DNA of 60,048 nucleotides from Fragilaria crotonensis (lineage: Eukaryota; Bacillariophyta; Fragilariophyceae; Fragilariales; Fragilariaceae). The stretch is taken from assembly GCA_022925895.1 (NCBI GenBank), contig JAKSYS010000372.1, positions 1 to 60,048 of the forward strand. Direction: 5' to 3'. The notes below the pieces were generated by a model. That model was not told the origin of the DNA, searched no databases, and saw only the letters and a list, made by a program, of their open reading frames with translations. A program made the position numbers and the translations under genes. Below, one piece after another: positions 11,424 to 22,970 of this stretch. Position 1 is the stretch's first letter, and the number at the start of each line of letters is the position of its first letter.

Positions 11424-11910
11424 GGGAAATTACAATATCACGCATTGTTTGCCACTTTGCAATATAGTACAATGACTTACTATCCACAAATTCGTATTTT
11501 ACTATATACTACATTTGCAATTGTAATTTACAATATCACGCATTTTGAAAAGATACATTTACAATATCACGCATTATTTTGCCCTCTTTACAATATCACG
11601 CTTTTGTCGCCTGCCATGCTCCGCATCCACGGACAACATGGTACACCGTCTCGTAACAATCCTCCAAGATTGTCGACACTCATCGCTCCACCATGTCATA
11701 CATACGCAACGAACATCATCATCACTCACTTCACATGTGTCGTTTGTTAATCAATTATCATACCATAAGTGCGGTCATAATTCTTCTTGTCGCTGTTTTG
11801 TTTCAAAGAGCAACTCCATCTTCATCGATATGGTTGACAAAACTCCACCAAATCTGAGTTCAACAGTACTCCCATACACAATCTGCGTGACAGTACTTTA
11901 CCACAAACAA
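11424..11910 (+). repeat. Left terminal inverted repeat of the MULE
   Basis: Matches 18433-18923 in reverse complement, down to the shared inner words near CCACAAACAA. It carries several copies of the motif TACAATATCACGC within its outer 180 bp, a plausible transposase-binding array. An open frame across the TIR (11545-12246) has no support as a gene. Confidence 0.9.
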
Positions 11911-11987
11911 CCGATTGACGTAAATTTCCAATCATCTGTGAACAATGATCTCATCATGGCGAATGTCGGCAACACTTCTCGTTTCTT

Positions 11988-14900
11988 CTACTTATTGTCA
12001 TTGTTACCAACTACATTAGGACAAGTTCTTCGGTTGTGCCCTCTCTTTCCACAAACAGAACATTTGACAGGAGAATCCTCAGCTACAATGAACTTACTGC
12101 GTTTGCGAATTCGTTTTGTTTTTGGTCGTCCAGATTGCCGTTTTGGCATGTCGGGTTCCTTAGTTTCACCATCATATACAGTTGTTTCCAAGCACACAGG
12201 GAAAACGTTCTTCTTGAAAGTGTTGTGCACGAACTCAAATGTGTAGAACGGATGGACTAAACTTCGCAGAACATAATTGAATTCTTTTTCCTCCCATTTC
12301 CTGAACACTGCACATGCATGCCGACATGGGTAAAGGAAGTCCTGCCATACTCCACAGCTGCACCACTCCAAATGGCTTGACCACAAGGACACGGTCTGGA
12401 TCACCGTAGGATCGTGCCATCCGTTGCACATTGTCATCGCCATTTTCATCCACAATTGATATTGGTTCCACCACCTTGAAGTCACCACACCCCACCTCAA
12501 TCTCATCGACAGTCATAGACGCAGCGGCATCCCACCTACGCTTCAGAATCTGGGCAACTCTAGGCACCACCTCCGATCCATCTCGCGAAGCATACTTCCT
12601 TCGGCAAGTACACACTCTCGTCGTCATTATGTCAAGAATTTTGTTCACAGCCTCCAGCCATCCAAGATTCCTTGCTTCTGATAACATACTGTTTGCCGAC
12701 TCGGAGGTGTTCGAAGTTACAATTCCATACCGTGGAGGCAACTGAGCAGGTGACGGTGACGGTGAATCTGAATACCACTGAGTACTCCGCCACAGAACAC
12801 CCGACGCGGTTATGCTTTCCAAATATGTGGCGGCCTCTGGCTTCACCTTTCGAATCTCATCTAGCAACAGGCTCGCATTTCGTGTCGAGAATGACTTAGC
12901 TATGGAACAGACAAACTTTGCACACTGCTTTCCATACTTCTGCGTCACATTTGCCTGGATGTGTCTAGCACAGCTCATCTCGTACTTATTTGGGAACACC
13001 GCTTTCAATGCCTCCTTCAGACCTTTGTCTCTGTCTGAAATGAAAAGAAACGGTGGCCTAACAACACCATCCGTGTCACTGTCGCCGTATCCCTGATCAT
13101 CAATTATTGGACATGCCTTCTTCAACAATTCAAGCATCTTCTTCCACGTCGCTCCATCCTCGTTCCCGGCGCATATCATAAACCCAATGGGGAAGATGTC
13201 ATTGCACCCACTGAGAACCGATGCCATGTACAGAGTTCCCTTGTGTTCGCTCCTCAGATGTGTAGCATCCAAGGACACCACCGGCCGAACAAACTTGAGC
13301 ACCCCGTTCATGATACCGGGAAATACGTGAAGATCGACAAGTCTCTTTTCCTCATCCCTAGTATACCCAATCACAGAACCTGGATTACTTTTGTTCAAGC
13401 CCTCCAAAAAATGGAATGATCATTTGGAAGTTTTTCACGACAGCATTTCTAACGCTACTAGTTTGAAAGCGCAGCGCCCTGTACGCTGTCATGTATGAAA
13501 TGACAACTCCCGACTTCGTTGCAGCTGTCTTCACGACATCTGCCGGTGTTGGAGCTCCCTTCTTTGTGCGAACAATCTGATCGATAACATCATCAAGCTC
13601 TGCGTTTCGCCTCTTCTTCCACTTCCTCCCATCAGCTGCCTGTTTAGGTCGGCACACCTCACTGTGCACACCTGTAATCTTTCGGACGCAGAACATCAGG
13701 TCGGATCGCCGCCTGGATATCAATACACGAAACGGACAGTCGACGTGCTCCATACATTGATATTGTTTGAAACGGTCGCTAATGGAACGTTGCACTCTTA
13801 AACGATTTCCCGATCTGACCTCATACTTTTCGATGAACGGTTCTACCTCCTCCAAGGTTGAGAAGCAGTCAATGTTCGCATCACCAAGGATATCATACAA
13901 TACATAATCCTGTGACTTTGTAGCTACCGAACTTCCCTGCTTTCCTTCGACTTGTTCCTCTGCTGTGAGCGTGGAAGTGCCGACGCTGTGGTCGTGCTTC
14001 TCCTTGCCATCGGACTGCACACTGGACTCGTCACTGCTGTCGCAGGTGACATACTCGTCATCATCATCGTCTACTAACTCAACCTTGTCGTCGTCGTCGT
14101 CGTCATCGTCGTCGTTGTTGTGATTCTCAGTCCTCTTCTCTATCCTCGCCTGCGCTCTGTCTGTTGTTTTTGCCAACAAGAGCTTGCCCACCCTGGCAGG
14201 ACGATCTGCCTCAGCCTGCAGCGTCGTCAACACCAAGACAGCAGCGCTCACATCACTGTCGGAACTGTGCCTTCGTTCCTTCTTCGGTTCTTTATGAACT
14301 ACCTCCAGCCCGAAACTCTCTAAGATGCTACTTCCGCGCAACCGCGGAAAGCAATCGCGCACAACCTGACTTGTTGTTCCCAAGTCAGCACCATCCCCCC
14401 CAAATACTGTCACCAGCCTACTTCGCAGTTTGGTGACGTCTTGTTGCCGAAACGTTTCTCTCGTGACATCAATGCCCTCGATGAGGTGTAATACAACACC
14501 CACTGCAAACAAGCCGCAGTCAAACCCATTTTTCTGGATGGGACAATCGCAATAATGCACCCTGCCAATCAGCGCCGCGTCACTTTCCCTTAGGTGTGCA
14601 TGTTTCTTCTCGTGTAGAATGAAATTGTGAATGAATAAATTCACAACCTTTACAATGCGTAGGACATCGGGGTGAACCTGACGTGTGCGGCGTACCAGGG
14701 AATCATAAAACGTCATGTCATTTACGAACTCCGGCGTCGAGATCGAACAGTCCAGGCATAGCACAAAAAAATGATTTCCCAACACAATCGGGATAAGCAG
14801 CCTGTTGAGAGTACGCGCCGATCCAAAACAAGCTTTCATTTGTTGCCGAATACGAGCGACGTTCCGACTACGAGCAAGTTTACGTCCTTTCGTCGTCTCG

Positions 14901-15147
14901 TCTTCCACGAGTTCTGGATTATCATTGATCAAGTCATTACATGAATTGAAGTACTCATAGGTGCCAAGGCTTCCAATGTGAGATGCATTCGTGGAAATTA
15001 CCTCCTGGGGGGGACAGATCGCTGCAATATACAGTCCAACAGCAACGTGCTTAACCAAGCATTTGTTGACAGCGCAGAAGTGTCCTCACTACTGGGTGAG
15101 ATCCATCCAGAAAAGCGAGGATCTCCCGGAAAGTGTGCCTCCTTCAT
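11988..15147 (-). CDS. MULE protein: Ulp1/C48 protease fused to MuDR-type transposase (frameshifted)
   Basis: Read leftwards from ATG at 15147. Order: N-terminal segment with TNAWLSTLL; a C48 peptidase domain with His in GNHFFVLCLD, Asp in FYDSL, and Gln/Cys in QKNGFDCGLF; an acidic poly-Asp linker; a WRKY/MuDR-like zinc finger (CMEHVDCPF...GVHSEVC); the MULE transposase core with VSLDATHLR (first Asp) and FISDRDKGLKEAL (second Asp) and HIQAN; a SWIM finger (CSCGVWQDFLYPCRH); and a terminal CCHC knuckle (CSVCGKRGHNRRTC). The frame breaks in a C7 run (15007-15013), in a T6 run near 13404, and near 12380. All read as single-base indels. Fusion of Ulp1 with a transposase is known from KAONASHI-type plant MULEs, where it is not strictly needed for transposition. 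Stop at 11988. Confidence 0.85.
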
Positions 15148-15681
15148 GGTTTATTTGTGGTGATCGCAACACAACTCCCAAGACAACGTCAAGAAACGAA
15201 GACGACCAACGACGGCTCCAGAATTCGATCTACGGTAGTAAAGTGGTACTCCTACTCATCCGTATTATGTGTAAGTTAAACGCTTAAGTGTTTGGCATTT
15301 TCTTTCATTGCAAAACGTGCCTGCGTTTTGCTATCCAAAGAGAACAAAAATTACTGCAGTTGTTGGAGGGATTGGTGTGTCATATATTATCATTCCAGTA
15401 CACACTAATTTTCATGACTAGAGAGAAACATCAAAATTTTGTTATCCTTCGCGCTGGTACTCTAAGTAGTAGTTTATGATTCAAATCCAAGCGAAATTCA
15501 ACGTAGAAGATGTACTGGGCGAAGAATTTTGCGCGGACTTTCACAGCCAACACATTTCACTGCGGCGTCACTTCCCACTTTAGATTACTTCTTCCTGTCT
15601 TCTTGTTGTAAACTCATTCCGGACAATCTTCGATTCAGCACATCTCAAGGTAACGTCCCGTCACGTCGTCACTACTAAGAG

Positions 15682-15724
15682 CGCATCATCATTTCCCTGC
15701 CATCTAGCCGGGAATGGTTGTTGC
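15682..15724 (+). promoter_or_regulatory. Stem-loop 1 with conserved loop TGCCATCTAGCC
   Basis: Loop at 15698-15709. Counting outward from the loop, about 11 of 15 flanking positions can pair (closing TTCCC/GGGAA). It shares the 12-nt loop exactly with the stem-loops near 15789 and 15844, although the stems differ in sequence. Confidence 0.5.
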
Positions 15725-15774
15725 GTTGAGTAGAACGAGGTGTTCTTGACGTAGGGTTACAGCCGTTGTCACCG

Positions 15775-15814
15775 AAACAAATTCCGTCTGCCATCTAGCC
15801 GACAGAGTTTGTTT
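15775..15814 (+). promoter_or_regulatory. Stem-loop 2 with conserved loop TGCCATCTAGCC
   Basis: Loop at 15789-15800. Arms AAACAAATTCCGTC and GACAGAGTTTGTTT pair at 13 of 14 positions, counting one G-T. It is the best-formed of the three hairpins. Confidence 0.6.
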
Positions 15815-15828
15815 CACTGTCAACAACT

Positions 15829-15870
15829 ATACAGTACTCTCCCTGCCATCTAGCCGGAAGTGTACAGTAT
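15829..15870 (+). promoter_or_regulatory. Stem-loop 3 with conserved loop TGCCATCTAGCC
   Basis: Loop at 15844-15855. Arms ATACAGTACTCTCCC and GGAAGTGTACAGTAT pair at 12 of 15 positions. It lies within 60 bp of the ATG at 15887, so it may be in the 5' untranslated leader. Confidence 0.5.
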
Positions 15871-15886
15871 TGGCAAACCACCAGCC

Positions 15887-18056
15887 ATGTCGGACTTGAT
15901 ACCGAATGAAGACAACGATACGTTGAAGGCGCGATGTCGGACGTCCATTTGTCGGTCAACTGTGCTCAACTTTGGAAAGGAAAATCCACGTGTAGTAGTG
16001 GTGGATCCTTCGAGAAAACGGTTAAGTAACAAGATGCCGAAGAAACGCAAGCAGAGGAATTACTTTCCTTCCAGTCCAAAGGTGTTGGCGCTTCTACTAA
16101 AGTGCTTCCCCATGAACGGCGGTAATTTCAGTGAAGGTGGGGATTTCGCGACTGCGTTTCGCGATGCGGTGAAGACAGGGACAATGAAGGGAGAGGTCGA
16201 GGTATGCGGGACACCCTTGCGATGGATTGCGTATGCGCTTGCTTGCTCGTTCGGTCTCAACAATGATTCCGATCGTAGTACTGCCATCACGCAATTGCGG
16301 TCTGTTGATGACATTTTCATGAAGCACGGATCATCATCGGAATTCCTCTCGGAATTCATCCTCATGGATGTCATCTGCAATCGGAAGATTACTCCGACAG
16401 CTGCCGCGGCGTTGGGTATAAGTGGCTCTGGTACCTTGGGTGACGACGACGTCGTTCTGGCACCTGCGTCTGAAGAAGAAGACCTGGATGACATCAATGA
16501 CTTCAAGTACAGGACTCTCCTTGCATTCCTCCCAGGGCGGGTGTATTTTACGCCGTAAGGGACTGGCGCAGAAAGTCAGAAGGTGTTGATGGCTCCAGGA
16601 TAGCCATGGACATAAGTTGGTTTCGTCTAAAGACGGGCATGGAGCACTCTCCACAGTTGGACTTGCAATTTGGGGAGGATGGGTACGTTAAAAGATTTGC
16701 CAGCGTTACAAGTGCGGGGTCGCCACCATCTACTTTTGTGTCTGCGTGGAGAGTTTCGTACCATCCCGCCGCAATAAATTTTCCGCGTGAAGTGTTCACG
16801 TCAACACAGTGCGCGGATCACGAAGGCCCAAGGATGCCACCGGATCTTATCTCTGGCCATGATGTGGGTGTGTGGCCAGTTCCTGACCGAGCTCAAGAAT
16901 ACAACCGCCGCCTTGTCAACTCTAATTCCACGAGGGTGGGTGGTCGTCATTACGCTCCTGGATGCTTGCATCTTAACATCCCGGATACTTGCTGGATTGT
17001 TGATCCTGAGGAACGCCCATTCGTTGACATCATAGTTGACATTGAGCCGCCAGTGTCAAGCATGATTGGGAGGAAGTCCGTCATCATGGTCGAAGCATTC
17101 TTGATGCGTCACTCAAGTCGCGGTATTGTCATCTAAAGCAACAATATGACGTTGTCGGTTGCCTAGATGCAATTGTGGAACACAACTCGCTTCTGCGTCG
17201 GCATGTACCTGTTGGAACGGCGAGACAGAACAAAGGAGATGTTGGGACAATGCATGCCATCGGGACACGAGTGCTCCTTGACGGATCGGGTACTGTTGGG
17301 TACGCCGCTAACTATAAGGTGCCGCAAACAGTACTGAAAAGGTTTATAGCGGCGTTCGCAACCGTCGGTATGTGCTGTTTTCCCGATGTGCTATCTGTTG
17401 TTCAACACATGGAAGCCGATTCATCTCTTCCACCCATTGCTCCGATGGGTGAGAATGACTGCAATGGAATCCGGGTGGGTTACACGATTGATATGAGCGT
17501 TGACCTAGGAAACGCGTCGCATTTCGACGTAAACGACGCGTCGCAGGGATTTAGTGTGTGGACAGAGGAAATGCCCGGTTGTGCATCAAACTGGTACTTG
17601 ATCTTCCCCAATTTGCACGGAAGGAGGCCATGCGGAACGGAGTACAATGGCATTGCCGTCAAGCTTTATCATGGGACAGCCATAAGTTGGGACGGACGTG
17701 CTGTGAGACATTGCACGTCGGTGTCTCGACCGGATGGGCCAGGTACAGCACCAGTACGCTCGGGTTGTTGGAATGGCAACAATCACTTATATGGCACCTT
17801 CACGGCAGCCAAGGAAAAAATTGTGGCAGCAGGTCGATGTCGTGCTTCTGGAAATAGTGCGGCAGCAGATGTTGTCACGAATGTGGCACATTCAAATGCA
17901 AGGCGCCCGAAGAGACTATTCCACGAGGTGAATGAGAAGGACGACGAAATAAAGAAGATCACCACTGGATCCCATGACCGTAATGACAGCGATGACGAGG
18001 CGAAACATACATTCGTCGTTGTATTCGGCATGGTTGTCGTTACAACGATGACGTAG
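15887..18056 (+). CDS. MULE-borne 2OG-Fe(II) dioxygenase-like protein (frameshifted)
   Basis: Start ATG at 15887. The reading frame runs to 16558, continues in a second frame to 17136 and in a third to 18056. A missing T in the run at 16547-16550 joins the first two smoothly, and another indel near 17110-17136 joins the rest, giving a protein of about 720 aa. The C-terminal part has ASHFDVND (HxD), then about 60 residues on GTAISWDGRAVRHCTSVSR, which fits the distal His and Arg of the double-stranded beta-helix. Beta-rich sequence around GFSVW and NWYLIFPNLHG agrees. The N-terminal 450 residues are not recognised. The last 60 codons are acidic and may continue through another shift into 18082-18279. 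It is only distantly similar to the dioxygenase-like gene at 1025-2230. Expressed divergently from the transposase; substrate unknown. Confidence 0.5.
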
Positions 18057-18432
18057 ACGTTATGATGGGTACTGCGAGAGGATGCAGGAGGAGGAAGGGA
18101 CGGCACGTCAATTCCAGTCTGACCTGGAAATGACGAGTGACGAAGACTGTCCTAGAGTGCAGGCACGGAGGAGGCAGGCAATGCGTAATCGTTTGTTGGG
18201 TCTGGATTTGTACAGACCTGACGGCGATGAAGAATGCTGTTCAAAAGATACTGATGACGAGGATGAAGAAGACGATTGATGTTGATGTTAATGATAACTA
18301 ACTTGCAGGGCAACTGCTAAGTATAACGGTAGCAACGTGAGTATAAAGGAAAAGTAGTGGACACATTTGTAAGGCAATGTCATGTTGCCTTTCATGGACT
18401 TTGCTACCTCAGTAGGTTGGTCGTCGTACGAG

Positions 18433-18923
18433 TTGTTTGTGGTACTGTACTGTGAGGCAGATCTTGTATGGGTATACTGTTGATGTCAGATTTGGTGGAG
18501 CTTCGTCGACCATATAGATGAAGATGAAGTTGCTCTTTTGAAAGAAAAGAGCACAACAAAGAATTATGACCGCACTTAAACCATGATATTTGATAAACGA
18601 ACGACACATGTGAAGTGCGTGATGAAGATGTTCGTTGTGTATGTATGACATGGTGGAGCGATGAGTGTGGTCCATCTTGGATGAATGTTACGAGACGGTG
18701 TACCATGATGTCCGTGGAGGTCGAGCATGGCAGGCGACAAAAGCGTGATATAGTAAAAAAGGGCAAAACAATGCGTGATATTGTAAATGTATCTTTTCAA
18801 AATGCGTGATATTGTAAAATACAATTGCAAATGTAGTATATAGTAAAATATGAATTTGTGGATAGTAAGTCATTGTACTATATTGCAAAGTGGCAAAAAA
18901 ATGCGTGATATTGTAATTTCCCC
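18433..18923 (-). repeat. Right terminal inverted repeat of the MULE
   Basis: Reverse complement of 11424-11910 with scattered mismatches and small indels. It contains the same series of GCGTGATATTGTA motifs. The MULE stops here and the Harbinger-type gene begins within 200 bp. Confidence 0.9.
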
Positions 18924-19105
18924 TAAAAACAAAGCTCGACGTAGTTTTCTAAGGGGACCCGGCTTCCAACAAAGGTCGACACTGGAGTACTATCTACCAA
19001 CCCTGATTGGCGGCAGTTCTAGTCCAATTGGCATCTTTTGCACATTGTTCTTTGATTCGTTTTCTCCTACCTTCTACCCCTTTTGAAGCCATTCCTCAAG
19101 CAACT

Positions 19106-20910
19106 ATGGGTGTGACAGCGTCGAGGCTCGTTGCTATCAACATGCTGAACGGCCTGTATGGTCGTGGTATTGATGTTCCGCTCACAGAGCACCATTACTT
19201 TGATGAAAATGACGAGATAGACGACGAAAAATTAGAGGAATATCTGATGCAAGAAGGTGACGAAGACGAACAGAAGGGAAAGGTGCTCCTTGCTTTGGTC
19301 AACATGGTTGTACAAGCAAGGAAACGGAAGAGACAAGTGTCACTGGAGTCCAAGCAACGAGAAAATCGTCCAAGGAAGAAAACCAGGATTGCGCGTCCGA
19401 GGTGGTATACTGACCCCATCACACGAGTGCGGCGCAAGAAGACGCCAAAAATGAGCGCATGGTGGGAGGATTACGTTGATGCTCCGCAGCCAAACAATGC
19501 ACATTGGTCCAAGGAATTCAGGCAAAACTTCCGCTTGCCCTATGCGTCATATTTGATGATTCTAGATATGATATCGTCCGAGAAGAGTGAAGGATTGTTT
19601 GACAGGTGGAAGGCACACGACAACAGCTGCTACGACCGACAAGAGAACAAAAAGAACAAAAAGTTTCACCAATCGAACTCCTTCTTTTAGGTTCCCTTCG
19701 TTATCTTGGAAGAGGTTGGACCTTCGACGATATGCGTGATGTAACTTACATCAGTCGTGATGTGCATCGAAAGTTTTTCCACCAATTCGTGAAGTTTGGT
19801 GCAACAGTACTGTATCCAATGTATGTATCGGTGCCCCGCACACAAGAGGACTTGAGAGATTGTGAGAGAGAATACAGAGTTGCAGGTTTTCCAGGCTGCA
19901 TTGGAAGCACCGACGCGACCCATATTCCTCTTGAGAAAGTTTGCTTTTCATTGCGCCAAGCTCATCTTGGGTTCAAATCAAAAAACACGATGCGAACGTA
20001 TAATCTCACATGCAATCATCGGCGCCAAATCCTGCATACGACATCAGGCCACCCAGGTAGATGGAATGACAAGACATTGATTCGTTTTGACTCATTTATG
20101 TCTGACCTTCGCGATGGAGCCTTTGACAACAAAATGGATTTTGAGTTGACGACGCGACAAGGCATTTCAAGTGATGATGTGGGCGAGGATCGGATACTCA
20201 AACTTAGAGGGGCATATGTCATCGTAGATAACGGCTACCTTGAGTGGCCTACAACAGTGCCACCCATGAAACATACGTGCAACCGATCGGAGTTGAGGTT
20301 TTCACAGTGGCTTGAGTCCCTTCGAAAGGATGTCGAGTGCACCTTCGGTATCTTGAAGGGACGTTGGCGGATTCTTAAGACAGGAATTCGATTGCACAAC
20401 ACGGAAGCCAGTGACAATATTTGGCTGACGTGTTGTGCTCTCCACAATATGTTATTGGATGTCGATGGCCTCAACAAAGCCTGGAAAAATGGTGTTCGTT
20501 CCCATTGGGAGATGGAAAGTGGCGAGTTCCGAGATGAAGAGATTCCTTTCGCAGTTCGAAGGTTGATTGATCCGAATGGCACCGACGAATTCCGTCTGCG
20601 ACATTACGATGCTTCGCGATTCGGATTTCAACGCTCGCCAAGACCTGATAGTGATAATGAGGAAGACAATGAAACCGATGACAATTGTGTCGGCAATCGC
20701 AATCGCAATCGCAATCGCAATTGGAACGAAAATCAAATCAGATCGTTACGAATCCAATCAGGTACACCAGTGAACAAACTGAACTTCTTTCAGTTTCGTG
20801 CGCTGCTTGTCGAAAACTTCAACGTGCAATTCCATAAGAAAAGTCTTCAGTGGCCAAAAAGACTTGCTCGTGCCTCACCACGACACGTTCCTGTCATGAT
20901 TGCAGCATGA
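19106..20910 (+). CDS. PIF/Harbinger-type DDE transposase (one frameshift)
   Basis: Start ATG at 19106 opens an N-terminal frame to 19690 (acidic, then basic, RPRKKTRIARPRW) that overlaps the main frame from 19606. The two join by a single-base shift within the A-rich stretch 19640-19680. The main frame shows the typical LLLGSLRYLGRGWTFDD segment, first catalytic Asp in GSTDATHI, second in VDNGYLEWPT, and Glu in VECTFGILKGRWRIL. The enzyme cuts and pastes its own element at 3-bp TWA targets. The C-terminus contains an RN-rich stretch made by an AATCGC microsatellite at 20694-20723. The companion gene of the element lies convergently at 21197-22862. Confidence 0.88.
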
Positions 20911-21196
20911 CTAACAACATCAATGTCACAACAACAACAACAGGAACATCTCAAGCTTGTACTAACGAATATAGCAACGGCCTCGTCAAGTACTATCGAG
21001 ATCAACAACCTGACTTTGAAAGTAGTCCTCCGACAGACGACAAATTGATGTCAACTAGTATGCTACTCAGCACTTCGCAACAAGGTACTCAAGTGTAGTC
21101 GAGTAGCCGTCTAGCTGAAGTAGTAGCTATATGTAGGATTCCAGTCTATACTAGCACACACGTTCATCACTCGCTCGTCGATTGCCAAAAAAGTCG

Positions 21197-22862
21197 CTAC
21201 TTGGTGAAGTCATAGTCTCCGTTGCGAATGATTTGTTGAATATCAGGCGTTTCATCATCGAAGCATGTCTTGCACCAAGTAATATTGTGCAATCCTCGAT
21301 TCGTATCGCAACAACAGGCACACACACGAACTTCCCTGCATTTCAAACAGATATGCTTCGTCGGAATCACATTGCACTCCATGCAAAGAGTCATGTCGTC
21401 GTTTCTGCTATCGCTGTCAATTTGTCTTGGAGTACTAGTACTATCCGTCCCGCCACCACTGTCGTTTCCACTGCTCTCGAAACTTTCGCCAACTCCGATT
21501 GGATTCATTCCAATCATTGTCGGGACACGTGCTGGCATTGAACGTCGCTTTGCCATCATCTCGCTATGACGTTTGCATTCGAGCTCCTGCAACGTTGCAA
21601 GCTCGTCTTCGAGCTTCTCGATTTCTTCTTCATTTGCATTCATCTTGTCAAACAACGTTGAATCGGGTTTTTCTTGAACTTGATGAAAGAGTGAGCTGTT
21701 GGAGAAGTACTTCACTTCTCCTACGACGTGCGGCAAGTTTATCTCGGACAAGACGAACACGCAGATGATGGTGCTGCTTTTCCTCCTTTTCCATGGCCTC
21801 GGCAGCAAGATGCTCGAGAGTCTTGGTCAAGAGAGCCAAGTCCTCGACATTGTCCGCCAAGGGTGGCACAAAAGAATTAGTATCCATGTCAACAGTGTCG
21901 GCATTGCGTTTCTTTCCACGTCGGTTGTCAGCAGGGGCAGCGCTAGCTGCAATCAAGGCCTTTCTCATCACGCTCCGAGTTGACGTGCCACGTCCGAATG
22001 ACGTATTTGCTTTTACTTCGTTGAAAAGACGCGATATCATCTGCTCCCCATCATGAAGGGGGATGTGCCCCCAGAGAGCCCATGCAAGAAAACCCACACC
22101 GGGTTTGAAAAAAGAACCAGGTGGGAGAGGTTGCTGCTCCACCAATCTGTCTCGCCCAATATTGTCAACTTGCGAAATTGTCACAGCAGATTCAGTCATC
22201 GTCACTGTCCCTGCAGACGAGTCAGTCATCATCGTGGTCGTAGCAGATTCGTCACGAGTTGTCGCCACCACATTCAAGAGTTTTGCCTTCGCTTCTCGGT
22301 CGCAATCGCTCTGCATGGCAACGAGACACCATTTGATATAGTCGTCCCAGTTGGTACCCGATGGAAAAGTTCCATCGCGATACGGACTCCCCGAAGCAGT
22401 AACGAGTCCCATCATCTTCTTGCAAGTCGTCACCACTTCCTTTGCCTTTCGAAGCAACGTTCGACCTGCAATCTTCTCATTCTTGTTCGCAAAATTCTTC
22501 TTCGACAATAGCTCCTTACTGATTGACGTTGGTCCGACAAAAATATTGAGGCCGCCATGCCTATGCAACTTTTGTGGCATAGTTAGAACAAGTATACCAA
22601 ATTCATCAGGTTCGGAACTCGTGTACAATCCTGCAAACCTGTGAAGTCCATTGATGAACTGGTCAAGGTAGCTGATGATTTCTGGATCATCGCCGCCAAA
22701 GTACAGTGCAGTCATAGTCTCTGCCATCGTAGTTTCAGTCATTGAATCACCCCCCTGGGCAATAGTAGGAGAATCGTAGCATGCAAAGGCAATTAGGGCC
22801 TGCATCTCAGACAGGAGCTTCTTTGTGACATTCGTTCCGACTTGCTTGCTTGCTCTCGACAT
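21197..22862 (-). CDS. Harbinger companion protein with C-terminal zinc finger (one frameshift)
   Basis: Start ATG at 22862 (MSRASKQVGTNVTKKL). The upstream frame runs to 21648 and a second frame (ending at 21197) takes over around 21700-21770. The first 400 residues are not recognised; position and size suggest the DNA-binding partner that Harbinger elements carry, but no clear MADF/Myb helix pattern was seen. A coiled-coil-like stretch (EEEIEKLEDELATLQELE) precedes the C-terminal zinc finger: CMECN..P.KHICLKC....VCACCC, then TWCKTCF, then IIRNGDYDF. This module matches, in spacing and in its terminal IRxGxY motif, the end of the multidomain protein at 3414-7056. Confidence 0.6.
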
Positions 22863-22970
22863 GATGGCGCGCCGAAGTTTGATTGTTTGATGGATATTGT
22901 GATCTTTCCAAGAAGCTGGCGCGGCTTTGGATACTCGAATGAAAAGCGTACTGGTATTGTTTCTACACAA

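Larger units (their letters stand above)
15148..15886. promoter_or_regulatory. Shared control region between the divergent MULE genes
   Basis: No gene is visible. It separates the leftward transposase from the rightward dioxygenase-like gene, so it must hold both promoters. Its right 190 bp contain three stem-loops with the same loop sequence (listed separately). Confidence 0.55.
11424..18923. mobile_element. Mutator-like element (MULE), about 7.5 kb, with long TIRs
   Basis: The ends are near-identical over about 490 bp in inverted orientation. The outermost bases are GGGAAATTACAATATCACGC on the left and its complement on the right. Flanking 9-mers TAAAAATAA (11415-11423) and TAAAAACAA (18924-18932) match at 8 of 9 positions and are a candidate target-site duplication of the length usual for MULEs; one extra C lies at the right end. 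Inside are a leftward Ulp1-transposase gene and a rightward dioxygenase-like gene, with a shared intergenic control region at about 15150-15886. Confidence 0.88.
19106..22862. mobile_element. PIF/Harbinger element, ends not resolved
   Basis: A transposase gene and a convergent companion gene, the usual two-gene layout of PIF/Harbinger elements. I could not find matching terminal inverted repeats with a 3-bp target duplication in 18924-19105 or 22863-23200, so the coordinates cover only the coding span. Confidence 0.6.

Noticed and set aside
11545-12246. 233-codon open frame on the + strand
   Set aside because: It lies in the MULE terminal inverted repeat and antisense to the conserved transposase C-terminus; the other TIR gives similar meaningless frames.
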